From positions 1-64,000 of the forward strand of contig NZ_BSUG01000005.1 of assembly GCF_030161475.1 (NCBI RefSeq): a DNA stretch of 64,000 nucleotides. Direction: 5' to 3'. This stretch comes from Tetragenococcus halophilus subsp. flandriensis (GTDB taxonomy: Bacteria > Bacillota > Bacilli > Lactobacillales > Enterococcaceae). Position numbers and translations under genes: made by a program. Below, piece after piece: positions 1 through 7,652 of the stretch (the stretch's first letter is position 1; every line of letters starts with the position of its first letter). A model generated the notes under the pieces. The model was not told the origin of the DNA. It did not search any database and was given only the letters and a program-made list of their open reading frames with translations.

Positions 1-2
1 AT

Positions 3-125
3 CTAATAAAAACTTGTTTTTGTTAGGTATTATGAGGGCTAACCGAACGAACGTGAGGTAAAAAAATACAAAAGTGTCTGTCCTACAGGTGATTTTTTAT
101 TCGACCTCAAAAAATTTGACACATA
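3..125. repeat. Left copy of a ~125-bp repeat, inverted relative to 63725-63849
   Basis: The plus strand here matches the reverse complement of 63725-63849 with scattered mismatches. Both share CTAATAAAAACTTGTTTTTG at one end, a GAGGG..AACCGAACGAA block in the middle and TTGACACATA at the other end. Each copy contains an internal inverted repeat built on GAGGT and ACCTC. No open frame fills it. It looks like a dispersed intergenic element or the shared downstream flank of two paralogous genes. Its identity is unknown. Confidence 0.75.
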
Positions 126-166
126 CAATATGAACATGTTTATGTACATATTTAGAGTTAATATGG

Positions 167-172
167 TATAAT
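167..172 (+). promoter_or_regulatory. Promoter of the Fst-locus antisense RNA
   Basis: TATAAT preceded by TGG, giving an extended -10 element (TGnTATAAT). No good -35 is visible. It points into the short stretch 180-247 that ends at the hairpin 211-247, so a transcript of about 65 nt is expected. This is the position of antitoxin RNA II in par/Fst loci. Confidence 0.6.
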
Positions 173-179
173 AAAAATG

Positions 180-247
180 CGAAATGAGATGCAGTTTATG
201 CAAGTAGCACAAAAGCCAACCCTACTACCATAGGATTGGCTTTTTTG
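180..247 (+). ncRNA. Putative RNA II antitoxin of Fst-type TA
   Basis: A short noncoding interval runs from the extended -10 box to a strong hairpin. It contains AATGAGATGCAGT (183-195) and CAAGTAGCAC (201-210), which recur almost unchanged at 373-385 and 392-401 over the toxin start codon. These are the DRb/DRa repeats by which RNA II pairs with toxin mRNA in known Fst systems. The assignment is by architecture; no expression evidence is available. Confidence 0.65.
211..247. terminator. Bidirectional terminator shared by toxin mRNA and antitoxin RNA
   Basis: Hairpin AAAAGCCAACCCT..AGGATTGGCTTTTTT. It has A and T tracts on both sides, so it can end transcription from either strand, as in canonical Fst loci where the convergent RNAs share it. 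Confidence 0.75.
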
Positions 248-308
248 TTCACTCGTTGCGAATTTCGAGCGTGTGCAGTTAGTTAGCAACTTACAATTCA
301 GTTATTTG

Positions 309-392
309 CTAGTCATCTAACCAATGACTCACTAGCGTAATGACTAGACCCACAAAGAGTGGGGCAATAACTAATGAGATGCAGTCCTTCAC
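309..392 (-). CDS. Fst-family type I toxin, 27 aa
   Basis: A 27-residue peptide starting at GTG. It begins MKDCISLVIAPLFVGLV and ends in SHWLDD. The MKD..SLVIAP.FVGLV core is the hallmark of the Fst/Ldr membrane toxins known from pAD1 par and from Firmicute chromosomes. A single hydrophobic helix is followed by a short acidic tail. The usual tail is longer and more charged, so this is a short member. An AGGGGG Shine-Dalgarno lies in a CCCC-AAAA-GGGG hairpin just upstream, which should hide it, as in pAD1 where a 5' stem-loop delays toxin translation. The protein acts at the membrane. Antisense RNA lies convergently at 180-247. The family call is confident from sequence; toxicity is inferred. 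Confidence 0.85.
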   Translation of the reverse strand: MKDCISLVIAPLFVGLVITLVSHWLDD

Positions 393-429
393 AAGTAACA
401 CCCCCTTTTGGGGCAAGTTGCCAAATAAT

Positions 430-435
430 ATTATA
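430..435 (-). promoter_or_regulatory. Promoter -10 of Fst toxin mRNA (RNA I)
   Basis: The minus strand reads TGTTATAAT, an extended -10 (TGnTATAAT). Transcription would start near 423 and give a leader holding the CCCC/GGGG stem that covers the toxin ribosome-binding site. The -35 is weak. Confidence 0.6.
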
Positions 436-666
436 ACATAGTTTATTCCATTGTGATGAGTTTTACAATGTTTTTGTAATTATTAACATATTGGAACAGT
501 TATAAATACTTGTAAATTTAAGTTTGCTGATAGTCGTTTTGTTAGTATATCTGTAATTATAATTTTTGATATTGGAATATAATATCTTGGTTAATGTATA
601 GTAAAAATTGTACAATAAATTTCAAGAAAATTTTTATTCTATTGGAAAAGTGAAGGTGACCATCCT

Positions 667-975
667 ATGAAACGAGTTTTAGATGAAGATTTAATCTATG
701 AGGTTCTTTCTGTTGTTGGTGAAATACCAGAGGGTTATGTTGCTACATATGGACAAATCGCTAGATTAATTGGCAGAGAAAAAAATGCAAGGCTTGTTGG
801 AAGGGTCCTCAGTATGTCCGAATTTTACGGAAGGTATCCTTGTCACCGTGTAGTTAATCATGCAGGTAGATTGGCGCCGGGGTGGAAGGAACAAGCTGAT
901 TATCTTCGTAATGAAGGTATCTCTTTGAAAGATGAAACTCATGTTGATTTAAAGAAATATCAGTGGGAGGATTAA
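667..975 (+). CDS. MGMT/Ogt-like alkyltransferase domain protein
   Basis: A 102-residue protein made only of the DNA-binding/active-site domain of O6-alkylguanine-DNA alkyltransferases. The signature YPCHRVV lies at residues 57-63 with the reactive Cys59 present, unlike Atl1-type proteins, which carry Trp there. TYGQIA (28-33) and the following helix match the minor-groove binding helix. The N-terminal domain of full-length Ogt is absent, as is normal for this small family. It probably senses or repairs alkylated guanine; whether it transfers the alkyl group cannot be told from sequence. It begins at ATG 667 after AAGGTGA and lies 44 bp before the GrpB-family gene, possibly co-transcribed. 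Confidence 0.85.
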   Translation: MKRVLDEDLIYEVLSVVGEIPEGYVATYGQIARLIGREKNARLVGRVLSMSEFYGRYPCHRVVNHAGRLAPGWKEQADYLRNEGISLKDETHVDLKKYQWED

Positions 976-1019
976 CAATTGTTTGTGCAATGCGTATATA
1001 GGTAAAAAGGAGGAAACGA

Positions 1020-1613
1020 ATGAACGCTAATAAAAGTAGCGATTATTCCTCGTCTATAGATAATGAATATCTTCAAAAAGTTACTATTGGAAAACGGAAA
1101 CCTCATAATGCCCCTATTGAATTAGCTGATTACGATCCAAATTGGGTAAATTCATTCGAAAGAGAAGCTAAAAGAATTAAATCAATACTTGGCAATAAAG
1201 TTTTACAATTAGAACACGTAGGGACTACGGCAATACCTGATTTATGCGCTAAGCCAATTATTGACATTTTACTTGTAGTAGCAGATTCTTCAGATGAACT
1301 TTCATATGTCTCTACTTTGGAAACAGCCGGATATACATTAAGAATACGAGAACCAGAATGGTATGAGCATCGTTTATTTAAAGGGCCAGATACAGATATT
1401 AATTTACATGTATTCAGTGCAGGGGCACTAGAGATTAATAAGATGCTTCTATTTCGTAATTGGCTACGTACAAATCGTGAAGATCGTGAAAAATACGCTA
1501 AGGTAAAAGGTAAACTTGCTCAAAATACTTGGGAAAATGTGCAAAATTATGCTGACGCAAAAACGGAAATTGTAGAAGAAATTATGAAACGAGCGAATCC
1601 CAATATTTTGTAG
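1020..1613 (+). CDS. GrpB family protein (UPF0157)
   Basis: 197 residues. The conserved block EHVGTTAIPDLCAKP..D (about 65-82) is typical of the GrpB/UPF0157 family, which has a nucleotidyltransferase-like fold. The family's substrate is unknown; some members are annotated as dephospho-CoA kinase fusions. The start is ATG with AGGAGG seven bases upstream. It precedes the erm leader region by about 50 bp and may share a small accessory cluster with the upstream alkyltransferase-like gene. No function beyond the family can be given. Confidence 0.85.
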   Translation: MNANKSSDYSSSIDNEYLQKVTIGKRKPHNAPIELADYDPNWVNSFEREAKRIKSILGNKVLQLEHVGTTAIPDLCAKPIIDILLVVADSSDELSYVSTLETAGYTLRIREPEWYEHRLFKGPDTDINLHVFSAGALEINKMLLFRNWLRTNREDREKYAKVKGKLAQNTWENVQNYADAKTEIVEEIMKRANPNIL

Positions 1614-1633
1614 TCGTATATAAAGTGAAAATG

Positions 1634-1639
1634 TATAAT
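1634..1639 (+). promoter_or_regulatory. Probable erm leader promoter -10
   Basis: TATAAT, 12 bp before the GAGGAGG of the first leader peptide. The -35 region (about 1608-1616) is poor. A start near 1646 would put the first ribosome-binding site almost at the 5' end of the transcript, as in ermA and ermC mRNAs. Confidence 0.45.
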
Positions 1640-1665
1640 ATGAGTAGATAGAGGAGGTATAAACT

Positions 1666-1713
1666 ATGTGTATTAGTATAGCAGTAACGAAAAAAGCTCT
1701 TTTTAGTCTATAA
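1666..1713 (+). CDS. Erm leader peptide 1 (ErmA LP1-like), 15 aa
   Basis: Encodes MCISIAVTKKALFSL, with a strong GAGGAGG upstream. It closely resembles the first leader peptide of inducible ermA, which begins MCTSIAVV. The SIAV segment is where macrolide-bound ribosomes stall in ErmA-type leaders; here the following residue is Thr rather than Val. It is the first of two leader cistrons before the methylase, so it should act in cis by ribosome stalling and mRNA refolding. Identification is from memory of the ErmA leader and gene position. Confidence 0.8.
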   Translation: MCISIAVTKKALFSL

Positions 1714-1848
1714 CATTGATTGAAAGGAGATATAGTATGGGATTATTTTCTATTTACGTAGTAGATACAGTTCATTATAAATCAGATTAAATATTTGATT
1801 ATGATGGACTGATATAAGTTCGTTGTAATCAACCAGGAGAAGATTATA
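1714..1848 (+). promoter_or_regulatory. erm translational attenuator
   Basis: The interval between leader 1 and erm contains leader 2 and inverted segments around 1769-1812 flanking its stop codon. The methylase ribosome-binding site (AGGAG, 1836-1839) follows within a GTTGTAATCAAC palindrome (1822-1833 region). By analogy with ermA and ermC, drug-stalled ribosomes on the leaders would open this structure. The exact pairing needs folding. Confidence 0.65.
1737..1790 (+). CDS. Erm leader peptide 2 (ErmC-type), 17 aa
   Basis: Encodes MGLFSIYVVDTVHYKSD, with AAAGGAG upstream. It is clearly a relative of ErmCL (MGIFSIFVISTVHYQ...) and ErmA LP2. The stall region IFVI is IYVV here. It lies between leader 1 and the methylase, followed by complementary segments (CAGTTCAT..ATCA and TGATTATGATGGACTG, 1769-1812) that can fold and affect the methylase ribosome-binding site at 1836-1840. 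This is the standard translational attenuator layout. Confidence 0.85.
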   Translation: MGLFSIYVVDTVHYKSD

Positions 1849-2589
1849 ATGGACAAGAAAAATCCAAAAAATGCACAGAATTTCATAACGTCTAAAAATG
1901 TATGTAAAGATATTTTAAGTTATACAAACATCAATAAAAATGATCATGTGTTAGAAATTGGTTCAGGGAAAGGTCATTTTACGAATGAACTATTAAAAAT
2001 TAGTGGCTTTGTAACTGCAATTGAAATTGAAGATAGGTTATATAAGATGACTAAGAATGTGACATCAACTTCTGACAATATTGAAGTCATCAATCACGAT
2101 ATATTGAAATTTAATTTTCATAAATACCACGTTCAAAAGATTTTTGGTAATATTCCTTTCAATATAAGTACAGATATTATCAAAAAAATTACTTTTGAGA
2201 GTCATTCAAAATATAATTACCTTATAGTTGAATACGGCTTTGCTAAAAGATTACTAGATACGCAGCGAGCTTTGGGTCTGTTAGTAATGCTTGAGCTAGA
2301 TGTAAAAATGATTAAAAAGATCGCAAGATTTCATTTTCATCCACAGCCTAAAACAGACGCTGTATTAATTCTTCTTGAGCGACATTCTCCTTTAGTTAGG
2401 AAAAAAGATTATAAGATATATACAGATTTTGTTTATAGTTGGGTTAATAAAGAATACCGAAAGCTATTTACAAATAATCAGTTTAAAAAAGCAGTAAAGT
2501 ATGCACAAATAAATGATTTAAATAAGGTGACTAAAGAACAATTCATTTCAATTTTTAACAGCTATAAATTATTCAATGGATACAATTAA
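1849..2589 (+). CDS. erm: 23S rRNA (adenine-N6)-dimethyltransferase, ErmA-like
   Basis: 246 residues, the normal Erm length. It would dimethylate A2058 of 23S rRNA and so confer macrolide-lincosamide-streptogramin B resistance. Seen: [13 protein letters not shown]-terminus (3-15), SAM motif [11 protein letters not shown] (36-45), catalytic motif IV NIPFNIS (101-107; the usual residue 104 is Tyr) and the C-terminal helical domain ending FNSYKLF. The NFITS start, the GFAKRL and RALGLL blocks and the C-terminus resemble ErmA most. The two leaders upstream indicate inducible expression. Whether it is distant enough to be a separate erm class needs an alignment. Its AT-rich, accessory neighbourhood suggests acquisition. 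Confidence 0.92.
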   Translation: MDKKNPKNAQNFITSKNVCKDILSYTNINKNDHVLEIGSGKGHFTNELLKISGFVTAIEIEDRLYKMTKNVTSTSDNIEVINHDILKFNFHKYHVQKIFGNIPFNISTDIIKKITFESHSKYNYLIVEYGFAKRLLDTQRALGLLVMLELDVKMIKKIARFHFHPQPKTDAVLILLERHSPLVRKKDYKIYTDFVYSWVNKEYRKLFTNNQFKKAVKYAQINDLNKVTKEQFISIFNSYKLFNGYN

Positions 2590-2672
2590 TGTAGATTGTA
2601 GTTAGTTGATTATATTATCGCTTGTTTTACGTAGTTTTTAAATGAATTATAATAATTTAGCCAAGAGTATTG

Positions 2673-2711
2673 AGAACAGTATGAGCTTTCATAGCTATAC
2701 TGTTCTTTTTT
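2673..2711 (+). terminator. Rho-independent terminator after erm
   Basis: AGAACAGTAT..ATACTGTTCT stem followed by six T. It lies 83 bp after the methylase stop. Confidence 0.85.
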
Positions 2712-2937
2712 GTAATGAAAGAGAAGAAAATAAAAGTATGGAAACCGCAGTGAAAGTATCTTGTTTAGCAGGGGTTACTTAACACAAGTAGTTTCTAGTT
2801 GGATTGTTACTAATTGTATTAGCATTTAAAACTGAAATTAGTCCACTCTACTAATAATTATAGTATAAGAAATTAGGTTATCACGGAAGCATAAAGGTAA
2901 TAATTTTTGAAATTAAGGGAATATAATCGGAGTATTA
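2712..2937. other. Intergenic, AT-rich, no gene seen
   Basis: AT-rich sequence with no convincing start codon and ribosome-binding site on either strand. It may be remnant DNA from acquisition of the erm segment; nothing supports a specific call. Confidence 0.5.
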
Positions 2938-2961
2938 TACAGTTGCGTTTGCAACTGTATG
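2938..2961. other. Palindrome near the marR-like 3' end
   Basis: ATACAGTTGC-GTTT-GCAACTGTAT is a near-perfect stem-loop. No T-run follows on either strand, so it is either a weak terminator for the minus-strand regulator or a protein-binding palindrome. Confidence 0.45.
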
Positions 2962-2980
2962 TGTTAAAATAAAGTTAAAC

Positions 2981-3400
2981 TTAAATAGAAATGTTTATTT
3001 TAGTTAACAGACTGTCTAGCGTCTTTTTTTCAGATAAAGTTAGATTAGACAATGCTTGATAAGCGTATTGTTGCTCTAACTTAGAAAGTTTGGTATATAA
3101 ATTTTTTGTTTTTTCAGTGACAAATAATTGATTAAATTTTTTATTATCTGGATTTGGTTTTTTTATAATATATTTATCTTTTTCAAGCTTTTTTATTGCT
3201 CTACTTAAAGTAGTTTTATCTATATTCATCAATTTCACTAAAGCTGATTGAGAAATACCTTCATTTTCTGTAATTCTGATTAAATAGAGAAATAAATTAT
3301 TATCTAGTTGATAGTTTGTAGCTAAACGGTTCATTTCAGTTGATGCTTTGCGAGAAATAGTTCCAATTTGTCTAAATAAAGTTATATCTGTATTATTCAT
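2981..3400 (-). CDS. MarR family transcriptional regulator
   Basis: 139 residues with the winged helix of MarR-type repressors: the segment ISQSALVKLMNIDKTTLSRA is the recognition helix region, followed by the KKLEKDKYIIKK wing and the family's final helix. It begins at ATG after AAAGGAG. It is divergent from the GNAT gene, with 70 bp between starts, so it probably regulates itself and that gene. The ligand is unknown. The very high lysine and AT content suggests a later arrival than the housekeeping genes. Confidence 0.85.
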   Translation of the reverse strand: MNNTDITLFRQIGTISRKASTEMNRLATNYQLDNNLFLYLIRITENEGISQSALVKLMNIDKTTLSRAIKKLEKDKYIIKKPNPDNKKFNQLFVTEKTKNLYTKLSKLEQQYAYQALSNLTLSEKKTLDSLLTKINISI

Positions 3401-3470
3401 AGAAGCTCCTTTACTAGTAGTTGTATTTATAATTTTATTTTACATGAAATTTAAGAATAGAGGAATGTTT

Positions 3471-3905
3471 ATGTGGAAAATAAAAAAATTAGAAGAATTA
3501 ACAAATATTGAATTATTAGAAATTTTCCGCTTACGTGTGGATACTTTTATGATAGAACAAGAAAGAATTTATCATGAAGTAGATGATAATGATAAAATTG
3601 CTTATCATATTTTTTTTCAGAATCAAGATGATAAAAGAATTACCTGTTATGCTCGTGTTTTTCCGATAAATACCCATGTGACTTTCGGAAGAGTTGTAAT
3701 TAGTAAGGAACTACGAGGACAAGGGCATGGGGACGTATTGATGGAAAATGTTTTGAAAGTTTGTAGAGAACGTTTTTCACATAAAATTATCGAAATAGAA
3801 GCCCAAGAGCAAGTTGTTCCATTTTATATAAAATTTGGTTTTAAAGTTGTAGGTGATACTTTTATTTTTGAAGGTACTCCGCATCAAGAAATGAGATTAG
3901 AGTGA
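3471..3905 (+). CDS. GNAT acetyltransferase, ElaA-like
   Basis: 144 residues from the chosen start ATG 3471 (MWKIKKLEEL); AGAGGA lies about seven bases before it, whereas ATG 3465 sits almost on the ribosome-binding site. The pattern LRVDTFMIEQERIYHEVDDND is typical of ElaA-type GNAT proteins. The acetyl-CoA loop is RGQGHGDVL, followed by a C-terminal FYIKFGFK motif. The substrate is unknown. It is divergent from the MarR-like repressor, and a 29-aa membrane peptide gene follows 10 bp later, probably in the same transcript. Confidence 0.85.
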   Translation: MWKIKKLEELTNIELLEIFRLRVDTFMIEQERIYHEVDDNDKIAYHIFFQNQDDKRITCYARVFPINTHVTFGRVVISKELRGQGHGDVLMENVLKVCRERFSHKIIEIEAQEQVVPFYIKFGFKVVGDTFIFEGTPHQEMRLE

Positions 3906-3915
3906 GGGAAGGTTT

Positions 3916-4005
3916 ATGAACTGGATCGGGCTACTTGGGAGTATTATAGTTTTTATTACTGCTCTTGGGTTGTTTATTATTGAAATATATCGTTCAAAAA
4001 AGTAA
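3916..4005 (+). CDS. Small membrane peptide, 29 aa
   Basis: ATG follows GGGAAGG. The peptide starts MNWIGLLGSIIVFITALG and ends in YRSKK: one hydrophobic helix with a short basic tail, as in single-span bacterial small proteins. It lies 10 bp after the GNAT gene and just before a strong terminator, so it is probably translated from the same mRNA. No family is recognised. The ribosome-binding site, spacing and terminator support a real gene. Confidence 0.55.
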   Translation: MNWIGLLGSIIVFITALGLFIIEIYRSKK

Positions 4006-4017
4006 TAAAGGATTAAA

Positions 4018-4056
4018 AAGAAGATTAGGGATATTATCCCTAATCTTCTTTTTTTC
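4018..4056 (+). terminator. Strong terminator of the GNAT/small-peptide transcript
   Basis: A 15-bp stem AAGAAGATTAGGGAT/ATCCCTAATCTTCTT with a three-base loop and a long T-run. Confidence 0.9.
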
Positions 4057-4274
4057 TTGTCTTCTACAATAACTTCCTCTAAAAGGCATATCAGCTTCCT
4101 TAATAATTTTTTGTTGTTTAGCTGAGCCTGTTTCTAATTTCTAGGATTGTTTGACCTATTAAAATAATCAGTGTCAAAGCTTAAAGACATTCAAGAGCTT
4201 AAGTATGATTAGGAAAATTATGATTAGGAAAATCTTAATTGCTTTAGGAAATATGGATTGTGATCAATGACAAA
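4057..4274. other. Intergenic, no gene seen
   Basis: No convincing gene. The direct repeat ATGATTAGGAAAAT occurs twice near 4204-4232. Short open stretches on the minus strand at 4060-4135 lack a start and a ribosome-binding site. Confidence 0.5.
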
Positions 4275-4320
4275 GAGAAACTTCTAAATCCCTTGATATA
4301 AAAGGGATTTAGAAGTTTCT
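4275..4320 (-). terminator. guaA terminator
   Basis: The stem AAACTTCTAAATCCCTT/AAGGGATTTAGAAGTTT lies directly after the minus-strand guaA stop, with a moderate T-rich tail on the minus strand. Confidence 0.75.
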
Positions 4321-4324
4321 CCTG

Positions 4325-5890
4325 TTATTCCCACTCGACTGTAGAAGGAGGCTTACTCGTCACATCATACACGATGCGGTTTACATGTTCGACTTCATTA
4401 ACGATACGTACTGAGATGTGTTGTAATACATCCCATGGAATACGGGCAAAATCAGCGGTCATACCGTCAATGGAAGTGATAGCGCGGATACCGACTGTGT
4501 AATCATAAGTTCGTTCATCTCCCATAACACCGACAGAGCGAATGCCTGGTAGTACGGTGAAATATTGCCAGATATCTCGGTCCAACCCAGCATTAGAGAT
4601 TTCTTCACGCAAAATCGCGTCGGATTCCCGGACGATTTCTAGTTTTTCTTCGGATAGTTCACCTAACACACGGATTCCTAAACCAGGGCCTGGGAATGGT
4701 TGACGCCAAACGATTGTATCCGGCATACCAAGTTCGGTTCCTAATGCGCGAACTTCATCTTTAAATAAAGTATTCAAGGGTTCGATTAATTGGAAGCTCA
4801 TTTCTTCTGGTAATCCACCGACATTATGGTGAGATTTAATGGTTTGAGCTGTTTCGGTCCCGGATTCGATAACATCAGTATAAAGGGTACCTTGAGCTAG
4901 GAAACCGATGCCTTCTTCACCCGCCAATTTAATGGCTTCGTCATTAAATAGATAGATAAATTCGTTACCGATAATTTTACGTTTTTGTTCAGGATCAGAA
5001 ACACCCGCTAGTTTATCTAGGAAACGTTTTTGAGCGTCTACTTTAATAATATTTAAACCAAATTTACCACCTAAGCTGTCCATAACTTGTTCAGCTTCGT
5101 TTTTACGCAACAAACCGTGGTCAACAAAAATACAAGTCAATTGATCGCCGATAGCTTTGTGTAAAAGCACGCCAACAACACTGGAATCAACGCCGCCTGA
5201 TAAGGCAAGTAAAACTTTTTTATCGCCGACTTTTTCGCGAATATGGGCGGTTTGCATGTCGATAAAGTTTTCCATCGTCCAATCGCCTTTACATTGGCAA
5301 ATATCTAAAGCAAATTCCTTTAATAAATCATTACCGTATTCGGTGTGACGGACTTCTGGGTGAAATTGTACGCCATAAATTTTACGTTCTGCATTTTGAA
5401 TGGAAGCAATCGGACAATCTTTACTAGTCGCTACCACTTCAAAATCCTTAGGAACATCTTTGACTAGGTCACCATGGCTCATCCAAACCGTTTGATTATC
5501 AGGTGTAGAACTAAACAGTTTAGCTTTTTCTGCAGTGATTTCGATACCGGCTTTACCATATTCACGGTTTTGGGCTCTCTCAACAGTACCGCCGAGACGA
5601 TGCGTTACTAACTGCATACCGTAACAAATGCCTAAGATTGGAATACCCAGCTCAAAAATTTCTTCATCAATACCAAAGGAGTCGGTGTCATAGACACTGT
5701 TTGGACCACCGGATAAGATGATTCCTTTTACATTCATTTGTTTAATTTCCGCAGCTGTAGTTTTATGGCTTAACAACTCAGAAAAAACGCCACAATCGCG
5801 GATGCGTCGGGTAATGAGTTGGTTATATTGGCTGCCGTAATCTAATACGATAATTTTTTCTACATCTGCCAAATGTTCAACGTTATTCAC
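4325..5890 (-). CDS. guaA: GMP synthase (glutamine-hydrolysing)
   Basis: 521 residues. It converts XMP to GMP with ATP and glutamine, the last step of guanine nucleotide synthesis, in the cytosol. The N-terminal class I amidotransferase carries the catalytic triad (GICYGMQ with Cys89; FHPEV with His177 and Glu179). The ATP-pyrophosphatase P-loop is SGGVDSS (231-237), followed by the GMPS dimerisation domain ending in TVEWE. The start is GTG with AGAGGG eight bases before it. It follows coaA by 40 bp and is probably co-transcribed. No purine riboswitch was seen in that gap. Confidence 0.97.
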   Translation of the reverse strand: MNNVEHLADVEKIIVLDYGSQYNQLITRRIRDCGVFSELLSHKTTAAEIKQMNVKGIILSGGPNSVYDTDSFGIDEEIFELGIPILGICYGMQLVTHRLGGTVERAQNREYGKAGIEITAEKAKLFSSTPDNQTVWMSHGDLVKDVPKDFEVVATSKDCPIASIQNAERKIYGVQFHPEVRHTEYGNDLLKEFALDICQCKGDWTMENFIDMQTAHIREKVGDKKVLLALSGGVDSSVVGVLLHKAIGDQLTCIFVDHGLLRKNEAEQVMDSLGGKFGLNIIKVDAQKRFLDKLAGVSDPEQKRKIIGNEFIYLFNDEAIKLAGEEGIGFLAQGTLYTDVIESGTETAQTIKSHHNVGGLPEEMSFQLIEPLNTLFKDEVRALGTELGMPDTIVWRQPFPGPGLGIRVLGELSEEKLEIVRESDAILREEISNAGLDRDIWQYFTVLPGIRSVGVMGDERTYDYTVGIRAITSIDGMTADFARIPWDVLQHISVRIVNEVEHVNRIVYDVTSKPPSTVEWE

Positions 5891-5930
5891 GATAATTTCC
5901 CTCTATTCTAATTAGTTTTAAGCAAAATAT

Positions 5931-6854
5931 TCAAAATTTGCGTAGCAATATTTTATCGATTTTATGGTAATCTGTTTTATGGAGAATTATATCTGCTCGC
6001 GATCGTGTGGGCAAGATAAATTCTTTTAAGTTTTTCAAATTAACATTTTTCCATACGGATTTTGCCATGTCAATCGCTTCTTTACGATCACCCATAGCAT
6101 ATTCATAATAATAATTTGAAGGATCTTGAAAAGCAGTGTCCAGTAAGGACTCGAAACGTTCTAAGTACCAACGTTCCACCAAAGCAGGGTCTGCATCGAC
6201 ATAAATGGAAAAATCGAAAAAATCGCTCACGTAGATTTGTTGGTTTGCAGGCAATTGAAATACATTAATTCCTTCAACAATCAAAATATCTGGTTGCGAG
6301 ATTGTTTCGTATTCCCCTTCGATGATATCATAGCTTTTATGAGAATAAAGCGGAATTTTCAAATCTTTTTCACGAGATTTTACACTGTTTAAAAAATCAA
6401 TGAGCCGTTCCATATCATAGCTTTCAGGAAAACCTTTGCGATCCATAATACCACGTTCCTCTAATACCCGGTTTGGATACAAGAAGCCATCGGTAGTAAT
6501 TAGCTGCACATCTTGTTTAGGAAACAATCGTGATAGTAGGGTTTGTAATAGACGCGCTGTCGTACTTTTTCCTACGGCTACACTACCAGCAATACCTATA
6601 ATAAACGGAGGGACTTTTATATAGCGATGTAAGAAAAGCCCTTTGCTTAAAGTTAATGATTCGTATTCTTTCATATGTAAATGAATCATGTGACACATCG
6701 GAATGAAAACATCTTCTACATCCTGCATTGAAATCCGGTCGTTCAAACTTTTGATATTATCTAATTCTTCTTGCGTTAACGGCAAATGTTTAGGTGTATA
6801 AAAGCCTTGCCATTCGCTTCGAGGAATTTGATAGAAATTCATATACTCTTCCAT
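5931..6854 (-). CDS. coaA: Pantothenate kinase type I
   Basis: 307 residues, usual length. It phosphorylates pantothenate, the committed step of coenzyme A synthesis. The P-loop GIAGSVAVGKST (87-98) and the YDMERL and PLYSH motifs typical of bacterial CoaA (PanK-I) are present. The start MEEYMNFY has GAGGAGG four to five bases before it; a second ATG four codons later is possible. It is first in a coaA-guaA minus-strand unit. Confidence 0.96.
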   Translation of the reverse strand: MEEYMNFYQIPRSEWQGFYTPKHLPLTQEELDNIKSLNDRISMQDVEDVFIPMCHMIHLHMKEYESLTLSKGLFLHRYIKVPPFIIGIAGSVAVGKSTTARLLQTLLSRLFPKQDVQLITTDGFLYPNRVLEERGIMDRKGFPESYDMERLIDFLNSVKSREKDLKIPLYSHKSYDIIEGEYETISQPDILIVEGINVFQLPANQQIYVSDFFDFSIYVDADPALVERWYLERFESLLDTAFQDPSNYYYEYAMGDRKEAIDMAKSVWKNVNLKNLKEFILPTRSRADIILHKTDYHKIDKILLRKF

Positions 6855-7040
6855 GGTTCCTCCTCATATAAAAAATAAACAGATTATTTTTTGGACCGCT
6901 GTAATTTCTAAAATCAACATAAATATTTTAACACAAAAACAAAATAGCTCCTAGCTACAGTAGAAAAAAAGCAGAACTTTCATTTACTTTAAGCAAAAAA
7001 TCGGTATGATAAAAGTAACAATATAAAAAGGAAGAAAAAT

Positions 7041-7652
7041 ATGACGAATCACTATTATCAAACAAATCCAGAAAGCCCACACGATATTTTAACTTGGTCT
7101 TTTGAGTTACTAGACAAAAAGTTCCAGTTTACTACGGATAGCGGCGTATTTTCTAAAGGCACAGTCGATTATGGCTCAAGAGTGCTTATTCAAACTTTTT
7201 CATGGCAAAATTTACCTGAGGGAAAGATTTTGGAAGTGGGCTGTGGTTATGGGCCAATAGGATTGGCAATCGCCCATGCAAGTGGTCGACAGATTGAAAT
7301 GACAGATGTGAATGAACGAGCAGTTCAACTCGCTAAGCAAAATGCTAGTCAAAACCAAATTGATAATGCAGATATTCACTTTTCTGATATTTATAGCGCT
7401 GTTCATGAAAAAAATTATGCGGCTATTTTAAGTAACCCGCCCATTCGTGCAGGAAAAAAAGTGGTGCATCAGATTATCGCAGATAGTTATCACTACTTAC
7501 AAGAAACAGGAACATTAACGATCGTTATACAGAAAAAACAAGGAGCACCCAGTGCGCAAAAGAAAATGCAGGATGTATTTGGCAATGCCTCAATCATAAA
7601 AAAAGATAAGGGATACTATATTATTCAAAGTTATAAGGAGGAAAAGAAATGA
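7041..7652 (+). CDS. Class I SAM methyltransferase, RsmC/YbxB-like
   Basis: 203 residues. The SAM motif I EVGCGYGPIG (65-74) and the catalytic NPPI motif (133-136; SNPPIRAGK) mark the RsmC/RlmG-type N2-guanine methyltransferases; the single-domain Firmicute form is often called YbxB. It probably methylates a guanine in rRNA; the exact target cannot be read from sequence. Its stop overlaps the start of the LacI-family gene (ATGA), so the two are coupled. Confidence 0.85.
   Translation: MTNHYYQTNPESPHDILTWSFELLDKKFQFTTDSGVFSKGTVDYGSRVLIQTFSWQNLPEGKILEVGCGYGPIGLAIAHASGRQIEMTDVNERAVQLAKQNASQNQIDNADIHFSDIYSAVHEKNYAAILSNPPIRAGKKVVHQIIADSYHYLQETGTLTIVIQKKQGAPSAQKKMQDVFGNASIIKKDKGYYIIQSYKEEKK

Noticed and set aside
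2938-2961. Palindrome as a standard rho-independent terminator
   Set aside because: It has no T-run on either strand; kept only as a palindrome of unknown role.
4057-4140. Short open stretches on the minus strand near the terminator at 4 kb
   Set aside because: No start codon with a ribosome-binding site and no recognisable motif; too short to call even as a remnant.
5890-5930. Possible guanine riboswitch before guaA
   Set aside because: The coaA-guaA gap is only 40 bp, too short for a purine riboswitch.
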